From Kurthia sibirica (lineage in GTDB: Bacteria > Bacillota > Bacilli > Bacillales_A > Planococcaceae): 64,000 nucleotides of DNA. Every line of letters begins with the position of its first letter. Within the stretch, counting starts at the first letter, position 1. Made by a program: the position numbers and the translations under genes. Shown here in pieces: positions 9,408-18,407 of this stretch. The notes beneath the pieces are model-generated. The model was not told where the DNA came from. It made no database searches and saw nothing but the letters and a program-made list of their open reading frames with translations. Location of the stretch: positions 124,001 through 188,000 of the forward strand of contig NZ_QFVR01000005.1 in the NCBI RefSeq assembly GCF_003143975.1, written 5' to 3'.

Positions 9408-10034
9408 TTAAAGACGCTGTGTCAAATGTAAACCAACTTCTTTATACTTTAATGTTAGTAAGATCTTCGCTCTCAATCGATCAAATCGTTTATAACCATA
9501 TGCATGTCGTTTCATTACTTTCGTTTTGTTATTAATACCTTCTAAAAAGCCATTCGAAGTTTTGGCCCAATCAAACCATTCACAATAAGCTTCTTTTAAT
9601 TCATGTGCCATTTTTAATTGAGAGGATAGTGAACGGTAACGATTTAATTCCCATAATTGTTTTTCATTTAATTGTGCTTCTCGTTTATAAAATACGTGAC
9701 GCATTCTTTTCACACGTTTCCAATCATATGAATGCCATTCTTTTGAAAAGCGTTGATCACGTTCAATAAAAGAAGTTTTTTCTGAAAAACGTTTTCCACA
9801 AGAACAGACATAGCACCGACGCTTATAATACAAAACTGTAAGTCGTTCAAACCATTTTAAATGGTTCATTTTTTGTATGTGATCATCCTGTACTTTCGAA
9901 GTAATGGACTGACAAGCTGGACAAATAGGTGAACGCTTCGGTATTTCTATAAAAAGAGCATACTTGCCCTCGATTTCTTCAACTTTTGTGACTAAAACAT
10001 CTTTTAATCCTGGAATAGTCATGATGGACTTCAT
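9408..10034 (-). pseudogene. ISL3-family transposase, internally deleted (copy B)
   Basis: The 208-codon frame joins the first ~100 residues of an ISL3 transposase (zinc-ribbon CPAC and CSCGK motifs, then the helix-turn-helix start) directly to the last ~105 residues (the conserved TSNGFLEGINNKTKVMKR and GYKRFDRLRAKIL ends of the DDE domain). About 190 residues in the middle, including the first catalytic aspartates, are missing; compare the second copy at 49213, which keeps that middle part. The deletion is in frame, so a short protein could still be made, but it cannot be an active transposase. The IS left end follows at 10141-10312. Confidence 0.88.
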
Positions 10035-10140
10035 ATAGCACAGCTCACCTTTCTACTGTTACTTATTATGCAGCATTTTAAGTATAGAAGTTTTGGTGAA
10101 CCTGTGCTTTTTTCTGTCTATTTTTAGGTATGTTCATCAT

Positions 10141-10312
10141 GATTAAAAGAAATGGCGAAGACTCCTGCCGAAAAACAAGTAGTAAGCAATCCTTTATTTT
10201 CACCGTGGGTGAAAATAAATAGTGCGTTACTTGTCGGCGGAAAGCTCTCGCTATGTCTAATTGTCTAAAACATGAATTGTTTTAATCCCCCAACATATAT
10301 AATAGAACCATA
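10141..10312 (-). mobile_element. ISL3 left end (copy B)
   Basis: This stretch matches, in reverse complement, 49107-49275 over about 165 bases. It ends with the putative terminal repeat (GGTTCTATTATATATGTTGG on the minus strand, near 10292-10312) and contains a hairpin TTTTCACC/GGTGAAAA. A third, shorter and more diverged copy lies at 12430-12545. It belongs to the broken transposase at 9408-10034. Confidence 0.7.
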
Positions 10313-10361
10313 ATATTTTGGTCAAATCACCCACAATACACCTTTTAGGTAGCAGCGAATT

Positions 10362-10409
10362 AAAAAACAAGCCTGAAACTACGATTGCAGTTTCAGGCTT
10401 GTTTTTATT
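10362..10409. terminator. Strong bidirectional terminator after the carboxylesterase
   Basis: An 18-base arm (AAAAACAAGCCTGAAACT) and its perfect complement flank an 8-base loop, with A- and T-runs at both sides. It ends the minus-strand esterase and insulates the ISL3 remnant. Confidence 0.9.
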
Positions 10410-11192
10410 TTATAGTGCTTGGACGACAGGCTGTTCTTCAAAAGCAGGAGCAATCCAGTTTAAATGATCTAAGAAGTTTGCTGTATCTTGGAAAACTTGT
10501 TCACGCTCTTGACCAAGTGTAATAATATGACCAGAGTTTGGATACCAAATAATTTCCTTATCACCTGACTCAACTGTATCAAAGATGAATGGCGCAGATT
10601 CTTGATATAGTTTATCATCTAGTTTGCCCTGTAAGACAAGAGTTGGTGCATCTATTTCTTCAATTTCATCGCTTGTATGTTCAATCATTTTTTGGATTTC
10701 AGTAATTGCATGACGGTCCATATTTTCTAAATCAACTAGTTCAGCTGCAATTTGTGCGTCATCTTTACCTTCAAACTTTTTATATACTTCTGCATATTTA
10801 TAAAGACGTTCAAATAACCCGTTGCTTGATTTACGTTTAATAGGTGCACACATTGATACTACACCTTTTACAGGAAACTCAGCACCTACTTTAAGTGTAA
10901 ATACGCCTCCAAGTGAAATACCTACTACGGCAATCTCCTCATATCCTAATGTTTTTAAATGATGGTAGCCACTCGTAACATCTTCCCACCAATACTTGGC
11001 TCCGTAACGAAGAATTTCTTCTGGGCTCACTCCATGTCCACGATACATTGGTGCATGGCATGTGTAACCTTTCTTATTTAAAAATTGACCTAATTTTTTA
11101 ACATCCTTCGTACTACCCGTAAACCCGTGAAGGAGTAAAACAGCTCTTTTTCCACCTTCGATTGTAAAGGGTTTTGGCGCAAGTAATTTCAT
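10410..11192 (-). CDS. Carboxylesterase, Est30-like alpha/beta hydrolase
   Basis: A soluble alpha/beta hydrolase of about 260 residues, the size of the Bacillales carboxylesterases that hydrolyse short- to medium-chain esters. The oxyanion-hole segment HGFTGS follows the first strand, the nucleophile elbow is GISLGG, the acid is in GKLDDKLY and the catalytic His is in NSGHII near the C-terminus. I place the start at the ATG of MKLLAPKPF because AAAGGAG lies eight bases before it; the longer frame to 11243 has no ribosome-binding site. Single-gene unit with its own terminator. The natural substrate is unknown. Confidence 0.9.
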   Translation of the reverse strand: MKLLAPKPFTIEGGKRAVLLLHGFTGSTKDVKKLGQFLNKKGYTCHAPMYRGHGVSPEEILRYGAKYWWEDVTSGYHHLKTLGYEEIAVVGISLGGVFTLKVGAEFPVKGVVSMCAPIKRKSSNGLFERLYKYAEVYKKFEGKDDAQIAAELVDLENMDRHAITEIQKMIEHTSDEIEEIDAPTLVLQGKLDDKLYQESAPFIFDTVESGDKEIIWYPNSGHIITLGQEREQVFQDTANFLDHLNWIAPAFEEQPVVQAL

Positions 11193-11878
11193 TTGAATGG
11201 GCTCCTTTGTAATTATTAAACAAGTTTTAAATTCACATATCATGCAAATTTACTAGTTAATGTCTTTATAGACCATAATACTAATCTTTATCAATTCAAC
11301 TTACAATTTTTGTTCACATTTCTAACTTACATTCACTCTAACATCTCCGATTAATAATGTACAGTATATTATCCTATTATTTTCTATGCATTTTTGTAAT
11401 AGGTTTGATACGCATGGATTCATAAAAATACTGTTATATCAACGTTCGTGAATATATTCACACACTTTTATTTTTGTCTACTATTTTCAATTTTATATTT
11501 ATGTCTATTTGGTATAAAACCTATCTCACTTTAACAAGTTGTTACTTTATAGTTGTTCAGCTACGTTATTTCTTATCAATTACTAACAGGAATCCTGCTT
11601 ATTTTTATCACTTTTCTGCTTTTTATAATTTTAATATAATTTAAAAATCATCTGTTATATTCTGTACTATAATGAAAATACCTATTATAGTACAGTTGAG
11701 ATGATTTGAAAAACCGAATGAAACATGTTTATTTCTTTTATTTATTCGTTGATCCAGTTTATTCAGTTTTTTTACATGGACAAATGAACTCTACAAGTTG
11801 ATCCTCTGGTTCGTTGTTGTCTATTTTTATAAGGGGTAAACTGACCAATCATTCTACTTTCATGGGAAGACTATTTTC
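11193..11878. other. Long A/T-rich gene-free stretch
   Basis: Almost 700 bases without a supportable gene. It contains a perfect 12-bp inverted repeat made of two facing -10-like elements (11662-11695). Just downstream, 11705-11840 on the plus strand looks like a decayed hydrophobic coding segment: runs of Phe, Tyr and Val continue across frames with stops between them. I could not assign it to a family. Confidence 0.4.
11662..11695. promoter_or_regulatory. Palindrome of two facing -10 elements
   Basis: CTGTACTATAAT (11662-11673) and its exact reverse complement (11684-11695) are separated by ten bases, so each strand carries a TATAAT. A near copy with an 11-base spacer lies at 55869-55902. 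Neither strand has a good -35 box here. It could be a divergent promoter, an operator, or the end of a lost element. Confidence 0.45.
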
Positions 11879-12418
11879 GTTTCTGTTGCAAAGTTTAAAA
11901 AAGCACAATAAATTTCCTGTTATTTTGTGATTTACGCTGAAATCCCCATTATGACATTTATTCCGTATCGAGAAGATTTCCTTCTTTTCGACTTTTTTCA
12001 TAGAGGGCATGAACGGTTTCGAGATCTTTGAGTATAGAGGAGATGATCTGTATGAATCGATAAAACATATGTCTTTTCTTGTTGATTACGTTTCTTGCGT
12101 AGACCATTACATCAGAAGAATCAATGACGCGATACAAATAACACTACGAACTCCCCACTTTTATGTAGGTTTCATCAATTTGCCAGAAATCTCCTATCCT
12201 ACGATTACGCTTTTTCCATAAACAATAAATCAGTTGCCTCTATTCTTGGACTCAACGATAGACAATTGTATGAGATAGGCATCCATTTCACGTTTTTTTA
12301 GAATTTCTGAAACATCCGGTAGACTAGGTTATACCGAAATTACTGGCCAACGACTACTAGGAGTATAGCTTACTTAAATCGCATATTTTGACTATAAATG
12401 AAATTTTGCAACAGAACC
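11879..12418 (-). mobile_element. IS6-family insertion sequence remnant
   Basis: The segment is bounded by IS6-type (IS257/IS26-like) terminal repeats: TTCTGTTGCAAAGTTT on the left and its complement AAATTTTGCAACAGAACC on the right. Inside, on the minus strand, translation shows WQIDETYIKV and, after a stop, YLYRVID, the hallmark of the IS6 DDE domain, then a jump to a C-terminal-like SILKDLETVHALYEK segment in another frame. The element is about 540 bp instead of about 800, with stops, frameshifts and an internal deletion. It is dead. Confidence 0.8.
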
Positions 12419-12429
12419 TTTTTCATCTC

Positions 12430-12545
12430 GGGCTATTCACTATGATTAAAAGCAATAGTGCCATACTTGTAGATGGAAAGCTTTCGCTATTTCTACATGT
12501 CTACACATATGAATTGTTTTAATATAACAACATATATAATAGAAC
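12430..12545 (-). mobile_element. Solo ISL3 left end (copy C, diverged)
   Basis: Similar to 10141-10312 and to the complement of 49107-49275: it keeps the GATTAAAAG start, the GGAAAGCTTTCGCTATTTC core, the CATATGAATTGTTTTAAT stretch and the ACATATATAATAGAAC end, but lacks the central hairpin region. No transposase is attached, so this is a deletion scar or a short non-autonomous derivative. Confidence 0.55.
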
Positions 12546-12582
12546 AAAAAAAGACAGACTCTCCAAGGGAGAAGTCTGTTCT
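12544..12582 (-). terminator. Terminator of the VOC-family gene
   Basis: On the minus strand ACAGACTTCTCC pairs with GGAGAGTCTGT and is followed by seven T. It lies about 120 bases beyond the stop of the 12702-13073 gene, which is unusually far, but no other minus-strand gene lies between. Confidence 0.65.
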
Positions 12583-12701
12583 TAATCCCAAGCACTCATC
12601 CGTGATTTGGATTGATTGCTTAAGACCAAGTATCTCTAAAAACCAGTTGCTTTTTTATAGTGTCTTCAAGTGCTTGTACTAAAATTGATTTTTCAAAGGA
12701 A

Positions 12702-13073
12702 TTATTTACTGCTAACCGCAAAATAATTTTCTTCATTGTCACAGAAATTAAAAACTGTACCAAATGGCATTTGAGTAAGTTCTCCTACTTTAACACCCGC
12801 TTCTTTTAAACGTTGGTGCTCTGCAGAAACATCTGCAACGCTAAACATCAGCGATGGTGTCCCTACATTCATTTCTGGTGACATTTTAGCAATCATTTCC
12901 TTATTATGCAAAACGATTGACGTTTCTGAAGCAGGGTTCGGTTTCATTTCTATGAAATGAAATCCTCCATTTTTTTCATTTGCTACAATTGTAAAACCTA
13001 ATTTTTCAACCCAAAAATCTGCTGTCGCTTGTTGGTCATTAACATATAGCATAATCTGCTTAACTGCTTCCAC
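12702..13073 (-). CDS. VOC-family (glyoxalase/bleomycin-resistance fold) protein
   Basis: A single vicinal-oxygen-chelate domain of about 123 residues: VKQIMLYVNDQQATADFW at the start, WVEKLGF, a GFHFIEM strand, then VSAEHQRLKEAGV and FGTVFNFCDNEENYFAV at the end. Such proteins bind a metal and act as isomerases, dioxygenases or drug-binding proteins; here the specific role is open. The start is placed at GTG (13073), five bases after AGAGGTG; a TTG one codon upstream is possible, while the ATG at 13100 overlaps the ribosome-binding site. Confidence 0.85.
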   Translation of the reverse strand: MEAVKQIMLYVNDQQATADFWVEKLGFTIVANEKNGGFHFIEMKPNPASETSIVLHNKEMIAKMSPEMNVGTPSLMFSVADVSAEHQRLKEAGVKVGELTQMPFGTVFNFCDNEENYFAVSSK

Positions 13074-13194
13074 CAAAACACCTCTTTCACCATTTTTCAA
13101 ATCATCTGTTGATACCTATTGTATATCTCTAAGCGACTAATGTCACTTATATCACGATTCAGCGATAATTTTTCTGATCAATCATATTATTTCC

Positions 13195-13222
13195 ATGACG
13201 CACATGAATACTGTACTATAAT
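13195..13222 (+). promoter_or_regulatory. Probable promoter of the enoyl-CoA hydratase gene
   Basis: CTGTACTATAAT contains a perfect TATAAT (13217-13222), about 28 bases before the start codon. A loose -35 (ATGACG, 13195-13200) lies 16 bases upstream. The same 12-mer is seen at 11662 and 55869. Confidence 0.5.
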
Positions 13223-13250
13223 AGAATAATCAACTACTTAGGAGCGATAT

Positions 13251-14045
13251 ATGATGCGTGTTACGACAACAAAACTGAAAAAAGAAGACGCAAAAATTGT
13301 CTATCAAGAGACAGCAGGGCTGGCAATCATTACGATTCACCGACCTCAAGCAAAAAATGCGTTAACCGCAAATATGTGGGACGAACTACGCCGCATTGCC
13401 CTTGGTGTCCTCGACAACCCCAAAAATAAAGTGTTACTACTTCGTGGTTATGGTGAGCAATTTACCGCTGGCTCCGATATTAAAGAATTTCATGCAATTT
13501 CATTGGAGGAGGCTGAACAAGCTTTTATTCACATGGAAAAAACAATCTCTACAATTGAAAATCTCCCACTTCCTACAGTTGCTGTTATAAATGGTGCAGC
13601 CATGGGAGCAGGACTTGAATTGGCTCTTGCTTGTGATCTTCGAATAGGAAGTAATTTAGCTAAATTGGGCATACCCGTAGGTAAATTAGGCATTACATTA
13701 AATAATCAGTTTGCTCAACGTCTCGTCAGCTTAATAGGGCCGTCAATGACAAAGGATCTTGTATTTACTGGACGTATGCTAAAAGCTGAAGAAGCCTACC
13801 GAATAGGTATGTTAAATTATTTAGTGGCAGCTAAAGATTTAGATCGTTATGCCATACGCATTGGTAAATTAGTTGCTTCCATGTCACCCGCCTCTTTAGT
13901 AGCGGTGAAAAAATCCGTACAACAATGTATCCAGTCCGTACCTGATTTATGGCAAGGGTCTACGCCATTCGTAGATCAACAAGATTTCCCTGAAGGTATT
14001 CGAGCTTTCGTAGAAAAACGCCCACCCCATTTCACTAGAAATTAA
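13251..14045 (+). CDS. Enoyl-CoA hydratase/isomerase family protein
   Basis: A 264-residue crotonase-fold protein. The oxyanion-hole segments are visible: TAGSDIKEFH (about residue 75) and INGAAMGAGLELALACDLRIG (about residues 117-137) in which the second Gly pair polarises the acyl-CoA thioester. The second catalytic acidic position reads GKLGIT, so one of the usual glutamates is not conserved, which is common in isomerases and other subgroup members. It likely acts on acyl-CoA in fatty acid or amino acid breakdown; the exact substrate is unclear. The ATG follows TAGGAG; a bidirectional terminator follows. Confidence 0.88.
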   Translation: MMRVTTTKLKKEDAKIVYQETAGLAIITIHRPQAKNALTANMWDELRRIALGVLDNPKNKVLLLRGYGEQFTAGSDIKEFHAISLEEAEQAFIHMEKTISTIENLPLPTVAVINGAAMGAGLELALACDLRIGSNLAKLGIPVGKLGITLNNQFAQRLVSLIGPSMTKDLVFTGRMLKAEEAYRIGMLNYLVAAKDLDRYAIRIGKLVASMSPASLVAVKKSVQQCIQSVPDLWQGSTPFVDQQDFPEGIRAFVEKRPPHFTRN

Positions 14046-14048
14046 TCT

Positions 14049-14087
14049 AAAACCGTTCTTCAGTTCATGTTACTGAAGAACGGTTTT
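14049..14087. terminator. Bidirectional terminator between converging genes
   Basis: A 16-bp perfect stem (AAAACCGTTCTTCAGT) with a 7-base loop lies between the stop of the enoyl-CoA hydratase and the end of the minus-strand P-loop gene. Confidence 0.85.
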
Positions 14088-14918
14088 ATGTATTTCTAAC
14101 ACTTCAATCGTTTCTTTTTCTGCTAAATAATGCACTTCGATATTGATATGATCAAACTCTAATGCGAATTGAGCATCAAAATCTGTGTTGATTTGCTGTT
14201 GCAATATAGTGATATTTGCTATCAAATTGGCTGTTTTAGTTGCATCATATGTTATAGTAACTGTTCCCTTTGGGAGGGGGTATAAAGTAAATTGTACTTT
14301 ATTTACTTTTAAAACGGCTGATTGCGCTAAGCAACTCCTCTTTATTGCATCCAGGAAATCTTTTTTTTGATACAATACAAGTTCATGGTGAAAATCCGGT
14401 TGAACGATGGTTGTTTCACCAATTTTTTCACGCTTTGTTGAAAATATTTCAAACCCCTTCATTACAAGTCTTTTAAAGAAATTTTGTTGTACCTGCATCA
14501 TCGGAATAGGCATTATATGCTTGCCCTCCGTCTTCCGAATAAACTGAGCCATTTTCATTTCTTTTGGTGAACGTAATTCTTCAATATAATGATAATGATC
14601 AATTTCACCAAGCTGTAATTCCCGGGCAATTCGCTCTGTCATTTTATCTGATGTACCGATGATTAAGAGACGTTTTAAATCCTGTTCTTTAATCGCCGTT
14701 CTAACTGCATAAGCCTGTTCTTCATCATGAAAAATAGCACGCTTTACTGCTTTAAAAATACTTTTCTCAAATTTTGCTGAACTACCAGCTATTATTTCTC
14801 CATTGATGATTAATAAGCCATCATCAATAATCCCCTCAATTTTGTATCTATGTGCCAGTTCTAAGGCATTCCAACTTTTTCCCGTACCGCTAGGTCCACT
14901 AAATGAATAGATCTCCAT
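14070..14918 (-). CDS. P-loop ATPase of unknown function
   Basis: The 282-residue protein begins almost at once with a Walker A motif, GPSGTGKS (residues 8-15), and a plausible Walker B-like strand LLIIGTSD near residue 105. The C-terminal third (about residues 195-280) is a separate alpha/beta domain ending in a KETIEVLEIHKT strand. I do not recognise a named family. It starts one base after the stop of the HAD hydrolase, behind AAGGGGAT, so the two are a tight operon and may share a pathway; an NTP-dependent regulator of a nucleotide or envelope process is only a guess. Confidence 0.75.
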   Translation of the reverse strand: MEIYSFSGPSGTGKSWNALELAHRYKIEGIIDDGLLIINGEIIAGSSAKFEKSIFKAVKRAIFHDEEQAYAVRTAIKEQDLKRLLIIGTSDKMTERIARELQLGEIDHYHYIEELRSPKEMKMAQFIRKTEGKHIMPIPMMQVQQNFFKRLVMKGFEIFSTKREKIGETTIVQPDFHHELVLYQKKDFLDAIKRSCLAQSAVLKVNKVQFTLYPLPKGTVTITYDATKTANLIANITILQQQINTDFDAQFALEFDHINIEVHYLAEKETIEVLEIHKTVLQ

Positions 14919-15746
14919 TTATAAATCCCCTTCAATTAGTAAATGTTGAATTGCATAGGCTACGCCATCTTCTGAATTTGGTTTCGTAATATACGATGCA
15001 ATATTTTTAACTGGGGTAATCGCATTGCCCATTGCGACTGGGAAACCCGCATAGCTAAGCATCGACATATCATTTAATTGATCACCAATTGCCATGACAT
15101 GTTGTTGCTCGATATCAAGATGACTAGCGAGTGCCTTTAATGCCATCCCCTTATTTGCTGTAGCCGCATTTACTTCCATATTTTGTTCAAAAGATGATGT
15201 GACCGTGAAGCCATTTGCAACGCATGTATCCCAAGCTGCTTTTCGTTCTTCAACCGTTTTAAAAAATAAGTTAAATTTATCGATTGGTTTATCATATGCT
15301 TTGATAAATTCATACATCGAATCGATTGGCGTTCTACTATTTAGAAGGAAATCCTCAAAATTTTCACCACCATAGTCTTTAAAATGATCATAACAATTTT
15401 GTTCGATAAACACGCGCCCCATGGCAAAAGCTTCAATTCGCATATCATATGGTTGTAGAATTTCAATAATCTCCATCGCTTTATCATGCGGAATTTGATT
15501 TTCATAGATGATTTTTAAAGCATGTCGATCCCATATCACGCCGCCATTGGCTGTGATAATATATTTTATGGCTGGCATCTGTTTCATTTCTTCTGGTAAT
15601 TCCGAAATTGTCCTACCTGTACATACAACCACCTCTATTTGTCGTTCCATCATGTCGTTTAATTGATTAATCGTATGCTGCGTTATTTGCAGGGATGGAT
15701 CCAATAAAGTGCCATCCATATCTATTGCAACTAATTTAATGTCCAA
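14919..15746 (-). CDS. Cof-type HAD-superfamily hydrolase
   Basis: A HAD phosphatase of the Cof/IIB type, about 275 residues. Motif I is AIDMDGTLLD (nucleophile and acid aspartates), motif II is VVCTGR, the lysine is in ANKGMALK and motif III is GDQLNDMSML, followed by FPVAMGNA. These enzymes dephosphorylate sugar phosphates, FMN or pyridoxal phosphate; the substrate cannot be told. I choose the TTG at 15746 because GAGGT lies eight bases upstream and the Cof fold normally starts a few residues before the DxD motif; the ATG at 15770 overlaps this site. Confidence 0.9.
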   Translation of the reverse strand: MDIKLVAIDMDGTLLDPSLQITQHTINQLNDMMERQIEVVVCTGRTISELPEEMKQMPAIKYIITANGGVIWDRHALKIIYENQIPHDKAMEIIEILQPYDMRIEAFAMGRVFIEQNCYDHFKDYGGENFEDFLLNSRTPIDSMYEFIKAYDKPIDKFNLFFKTVEERKAAWDTCVANGFTVTSSFEQNMEVNAATANKGMALKALASHLDIEQQHVMAIGDQLNDMSMLSYAGFPVAMGNAITPVKNIASYITKPNSEDGVAYAIQHLLIEGDL

Positions 15747-15841
15747 AATACTGACCTCATTTCTATACAATATAGTATCTCATGAATAGGGAAAATTTCA
15801 ACTACCACTATATGCTATAATCTCCATAAGGAGGGTTGTCT

Positions 15842-16042
15842 ATGTTAAAATTCGCCAATCCATTTTTCATCACCATACTCGTTATCCTTTTATTAATTAT
15901 AGTAAACCGGATCCTTTTTTATATGACTTACGAACCTTTCTACATAGCCATTTTACTGTGTATATTAGCACTGGCTGTATGTTGTGTCATCTTCCGCCTT
16001 TTCTTTATCTTTAAAAAAAGCAAATTACAAAAACAGTCTTAA
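15842..16042 (+). CDS. Small two-helix membrane protein
   Basis: A 66-residue protein, mostly two hydrophobic helices (about residues 7-25 and 30-55) with a short basic tail (KKSKLQKQS). The ATG is seven bases after an ideal AAGGAGG, and a strong terminator follows the stop, so the gene is convincing despite its size. No family recognised. Divergent from the HAD gene. Confidence 0.65.
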   Translation: MLKFANPFFITILVILLLIIVNRILFYMTYEPFYIAILLCILALAVCCVIFRLFFIFKKSKLQKQS

Positions 16043-16099
16043 AAAAAGCCCAGCCATCTATCCTCTTATCGTTATATACAGGGATAAATGGCTTTTTTT
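16041..16099. terminator. Bidirectional terminator between converging genes
   Basis: AAAAAAGCC and GGCTTTTTT flank an imperfect inner stem (CCATCTATCC with GGGATAAATGG). It serves both the small membrane protein and the chemoreceptor. Confidence 0.75.
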
Positions 16100-17783
16100 A
16101 CACTTTAAATTGCTGTGTTAATTCTGTTAAATATTGTGCTTTTTCTGCTAAATCATTTGATGTTTTATCGATCGTCGAAAGACTCGTTTGTTGTTGCTCT
16201 AATTCCGTTACGATTTTATCTGTTTCTGTCACGGAAGTCAGCGAGTGGCTAGCAATTTCAGAAATTGAAGCACTTACCTCTTGTGTACTTGCTGATAATT
16301 GTTCCGATGTTGCTGTAACATCTTGCAACTGCTCCGTCATATTGGCGACAGACTGGCCAATTTTTTTGAATGATATTTCAGCTTTTTCAATAATCGATAC
16401 ACCTTCTGTTGTTTTCTCTAGGCCATCCTTTATCGATTTGGCAACATCTGCCGTATCTGATTGAATCGTCCATGTCAATTGATCGATTTGACTCGCGGAG
16501 GCTTTTGATTCTTCTGCAAGCTTTCTCACTTCTTCTGCTACAACAGCAAATCCCTTACCCTGATCTCCAGCTCTTGCTGCTTCGATTGCTGCGTTTAATG
16601 CCAATAAATTCGTTTGTTCTGTAATATCAGTAATGATTTTCGACATATTTTGAATTTGTGCTGTTTGTTGAGACAATTTTGAAATAAGTTGACTGGAATT
16701 ATGTGTTGACTGTGAAATAATAGCCATCTGCTGCTTCGCAATCGATAATATTTTAGCTCCATCGGTAGCCAGCGTATTTGTGTTTTGTGCGAAATCAAAA
16801 AGCTCCGAAGATGTATTGGCAATCCGCTCCACTCCGATAGCTGTTTCCGTCATTGCAATTGAACTATCACTGGCATTTTCTGATGATTCATGCGTGCTGG
16901 AAGATACTACCTCAATTTGCTGTGAAATTTCATTGGCAAACTTTGATACGACCGATGTGTTTGATGATAAATCTCGAATGGCCCTATTCAATTGAGTAGC
17001 ATTTGTAGCAATACCTTCCACCAATTTCTTAATATCCACTTTCATCCTATTTAGCCCTTTATTTAACATACCTAATTCGTTGTTTGATCTGATGATTAAA
17101 TCCTGTTGTGAAAAATCACCTTTCGCTAAATATTCAATAGATTTTGTCATTTTATTGATTGGTTTTACGATTGATACTATGACAAATAATATATAGTAAA
17201 TAATTATTACTATCGACCATATTCCCACTACTAACGATATGTATTTTGAGGATGTTGCAAAACGTAATGATTCTTTTTTTGTCGCATTAAATATGTCTAA
17301 TTCATTATCTATAATTTTTTCTGATGCTGCTACCGTATCATTATTCAATTGTGTCGCCTCGCCCAATAACACATCCATTTGACCTTTTGAAAGCTTTTTA
17401 CCTACCGCCTCAACAAGCAATGCTGTTTGTTTATTAAATTCAGCATTGATGGTAGATAATTCCTGAATATATTCTTTCTGTTTTTCATCACTTTTGAATT
17501 TCATCAGTTTTTCAATACTGTCATTCGCTATATTTTCACTCTCTTTTACTATAGCCATATTTTCACTGTCCTGAATAAATAAATATTCTCTCAATACGAG
17601 TCCTTGCATCGCAATATTATATTTTACATCACTAGCTAAACCCAAACCATCAATACTTTCTTGTACATTCACATTTAATCGATCTTGAATCGTTTCCATT
17701 CTAAAATAACTAATAAGCATCACAAAAACAGTAAGAGCAAGCAACACAATATAGCCAATGGTAAATTGTTTGCCAATTGACAT
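16098..17783 (-). CDS. Methyl-accepting chemotaxis protein
   Basis: A 561-residue chemoreceptor. Order of parts: membrane helix 1 (residues 8-30), an extracellular helical-bundle sensor with little Cys or aromatic content (4HB_MCP-like, about 31-178), membrane helix 2 (about 180-202), a HAMP linker, and a long cytoplasmic coiled coil whose tip carries the highly conserved [20 protein letters not shown] and [15 protein letters not shown] sequence that contacts CheA and CheW. It senses an extracellular ligand (unknown) and controls the flagellar motor, implying a motile cell. The ATG follows AAGGAG. A TATAAT at 17826-17831 (minus) is a likely -10; no good -35 box was seen. Confidence 0.95.
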   Translation of the reverse strand: MSIGKQFTIGYIVLLALTVFVMLISYFRMETIQDRLNVNVQESIDGLGLASDVKYNIAMQGLVLREYLFIQDSENMAIVKESENIANDSIEKLMKFKSDEKQKEYIQELSTINAEFNKQTALLVEAVGKKLSKGQMDVLLGEATQLNNDTVAASEKIIDNELDIFNATKKESLRFATSSKYISLVVGIWSIVIIIYYILFVIVSIVKPINKMTKSIEYLAKGDFSQQDLIIRSNNELGMLNKGLNRMKVDIKKLVEGIATNATQLNRAIRDLSSNTSVVSKFANEISQQIEVVSSSTHESSENASDSSIAMTETAIGVERIANTSSELFDFAQNTNTLATDGAKILSIAKQQMAIISQSTHNSSQLISKLSQQTAQIQNMSKIITDITEQTNLLALNAAIEAARAGDQGKGFAVVAEEVRKLAEESKASASQIDQLTWTIQSDTADVAKSIKDGLEKTTEGVSIIEKAEISFKKIGQSVANMTEQLQDVTATSEQLSASTQEVSASISEIASHSLTSVTETDKIVTELEQQQTSLSTIDKTSNDLAEKAQYLTELTQQFKV

Positions 17784-17831
17784 ATCCTCATCTCCTTATC
17801 GTTTTTTATAACCAATAATTTCTTTATTATA

Positions 17832-18111
17832 CCATTTTAAAGGTACTTTTAACATATCATTTATTTTTTTATTGTATAAATAGATTGTATATTGGATTAA
17901 TTATTAAATTGATTGCACCATCTCCTGTTCAGTTAATCAATGAAAAGCCTTTTCTATTTTGATGATATGAATTTGAGCTAACGAAATATGAACTATTCAA
18001 TCACCCATTTCATCGAATGCGTATGTTGCGTGACATCTGACATTTCTCTTTTGCGTAGTGACAACCCATTTTTAAAAAGCGTTATTTTCGTTCGTTCAGA
18101 TTATCAGAGAC
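17832..18111. other. Intergenic region, nothing recognised
   Basis: About 280 bases upstream of the chemoreceptor promoter. No open frame with a ribosome-binding site, no repeat and no strong hairpin were seen. Confidence 0.5.
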
Positions 18112-18150
18112 AAAAAAGCATCAACTTCTGCATATAACGAAGTTGATGCT
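18112..18150 (-). terminator. Terminator of the 18162-18814 pair
   Basis: AGCATCAACTTC (18117-18128) pairs perfectly with GAAGTTGATGCT (18139-18150) and the minus strand runs into six T. Confidence 0.88.
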
Positions 18151-18161
18151 CAATCTTTTTA

Positions 18162-18407
18162 TTATTTAGATGATGGTGTAAAAAAATCTTTTTCTATTTT
18201 TTCTTGTAAATAAAGGAGGATTTTATCGATTGTTTGTTGATCGAGGTTGCTTCTCATCGGATTTACGAGATCTCCATAGATTTGACGGTCAACAATCCTC
18301 ACCATTCCAGTAAAATTTTGCCCATTAGCTGTTCCTTGTAAGTCAACAAAGAGTGTTTGTTGCCCATGCCATGCATAATCGATAATATACCAGTGATCAT
18401 TTTTCAT
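18162..18407 (-). CDS. Small soluble protein of unknown function
   Basis: An 81-residue protein with a beta-rich first half (WYIIDYAWHGQQTLFVDLQG) and a helical C-terminus (DKILLYLQEKIEKDFF). Its ATG overlaps the stop of the membrane protein upstream by four bases, so the two are translated together. No family recognised. Confidence 0.6.
   Translation of the reverse strand: MKNDHWYIIDYAWHGQQTLFVDLQGTANGQNFTGMVRIVDRQIYGDLVNPMRSNLDQQTIDKILLYLQEKIEKDFFTPSSK

Noticed and set aside
12009-12221. 70-codon plus-strand frame
   Set aside because: Antisense to the IS6 transposase remnant, whose minus-strand translation has recognisable family motifs.
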